DNA from: Leucobacter soli
GTDB lineage: Bacteria > Actinomycetota > Actinomycetes > Actinomycetales > Microbacteriaceae
Assembly (NCBI RefSeq): GCF_910593785.1
Contig: NZ_CAJVAP010000029.1
Span: 1 to 37,881, forward strand
DNA: 37,881 nt
Direction: 5' to 3'
The position numbers and the translations under genes were made by a program. Shown one piece after another: positions 37,768-37,881 of the stretch. The notes under the pieces were generated by a model that was not told where the DNA came from, did not search any database, and saw only the letters and a list, made by a program, of their open reading frames with translations. The stretch's first letter is position 1, and the number at the start of each line of letters is the position of its first letter.

Positions 37768-37881
37768 GGCACCCTTAACTGGGCCGAACACCCTGAACAC
37801 GACTCGTTGTCTGCTATGCGGGGCAAAGCTCGTGAAGAACGGGAAACACCCCTCGGGCACCCAACGGTGGAGATGCACGCA
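37728..37881 (+). other. open frame at window end, unassigned
   Basis: A plus-strand frame is open from after a TAG at about 37725 to the window end and reads like ordinary protein around WAEHPEHDSLSAMRGKAREE. The only ATG starts are at 37816 and just before the edge, without a clear ribosome binding site. It may be the beginning of a gene that continues outside, or noise. Confidence 0.2.

Noticed and set aside
37605-37770. tmRNA (ssrA)
   Set aside because: The 5' tRNA-like sequence, tag reading frame ending in Ala-Ala and the expected length of about 350 bases are missing.
1-37881. CRISPR arrays, insertion sequences, toxin-antitoxin pairs
   Set aside because: No spaced direct repeats, transposase motifs or paired small toxin-like genes were found.

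Overview
The window is GC-rich chromosomal DNA of an actinobacterium. An RbpA gene, a WhiA/RapZ/UvrC cluster, a ClpP1/ClpP2 pair, a folC-DUF4233 pair and a class-II T-box before ileS all point to Actinobacteria. The RbpA sequence and gene order fit Microbacteriaceae; Leucobacter or a close relative is my guess, not something the sequence proves. Nearly all of it is tightly packed housekeeping DNA with ATGA/GTGA/TTGA overlaps. No CRISPR array, insertion sequence or phage gene was recognised.

Layout. 92-2190 (minus): a PLP-dependent cystathionine synthase/lyase-like enzyme and ctaB (haem O synthase). 2281-7164 (plus): tkt, tal and pgi. 7186-10658 (minus): rbpA, secG, tpiA, pgk and sodA. 10772-17649 (minus): uvrA-uvrC-rapZ-whiA, apparently one operon behind a LexA-type box. 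17759-19843 (minus): uvrB. 19951-21109 (plus): a MarR regulator and a two-helix membrane protein gene interrupted by an in-frame TGA. 21137-26854 (minus): ileS-folC-DUF4233-ndk behind an Ile T-box. 27118-29016 (minus): a BCCT transporter. 29390-32836 (plus): valS, a small acidic protein and a lipoprotein. 32948-37453 (minus): tRNA-Pro, tig, clpP1, clpP2 and clpX. From about 37605 to the end there is no convincing gene, but there is a tRNA-like 3' end with strong inverted repeats.

How the genes work together. Three themes dominate: central carbon metabolism (transketolase, transaldolase, two glycolytic isomerases, phosphoglycerate kinase), UvrABC nucleotide excision repair, and protein synthesis and quality control (Ile- and Val-tRNA synthetases, SecG, trigger factor, ClpXP1P2). 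The carbon cluster resembles the actinobacterial tkt-tal-pgi-...-tpiA-pgk-gap arrangement, but zwf, opcA, pgl and gap are not present in it.

Best leads. (1) The TGA in the membrane protein gene at 20732-20734. (2) The translational-type T-box before ileS. (3) The LexA box that may place rapZ and whiA under DNA-damage control. (4) Mutually exclusive hairpins in the 373-base BCCT/valS gap, with a 29-codon upstream ORF abutting the transporter start. (5) The tRNA-like inverted-repeat element near the right end.
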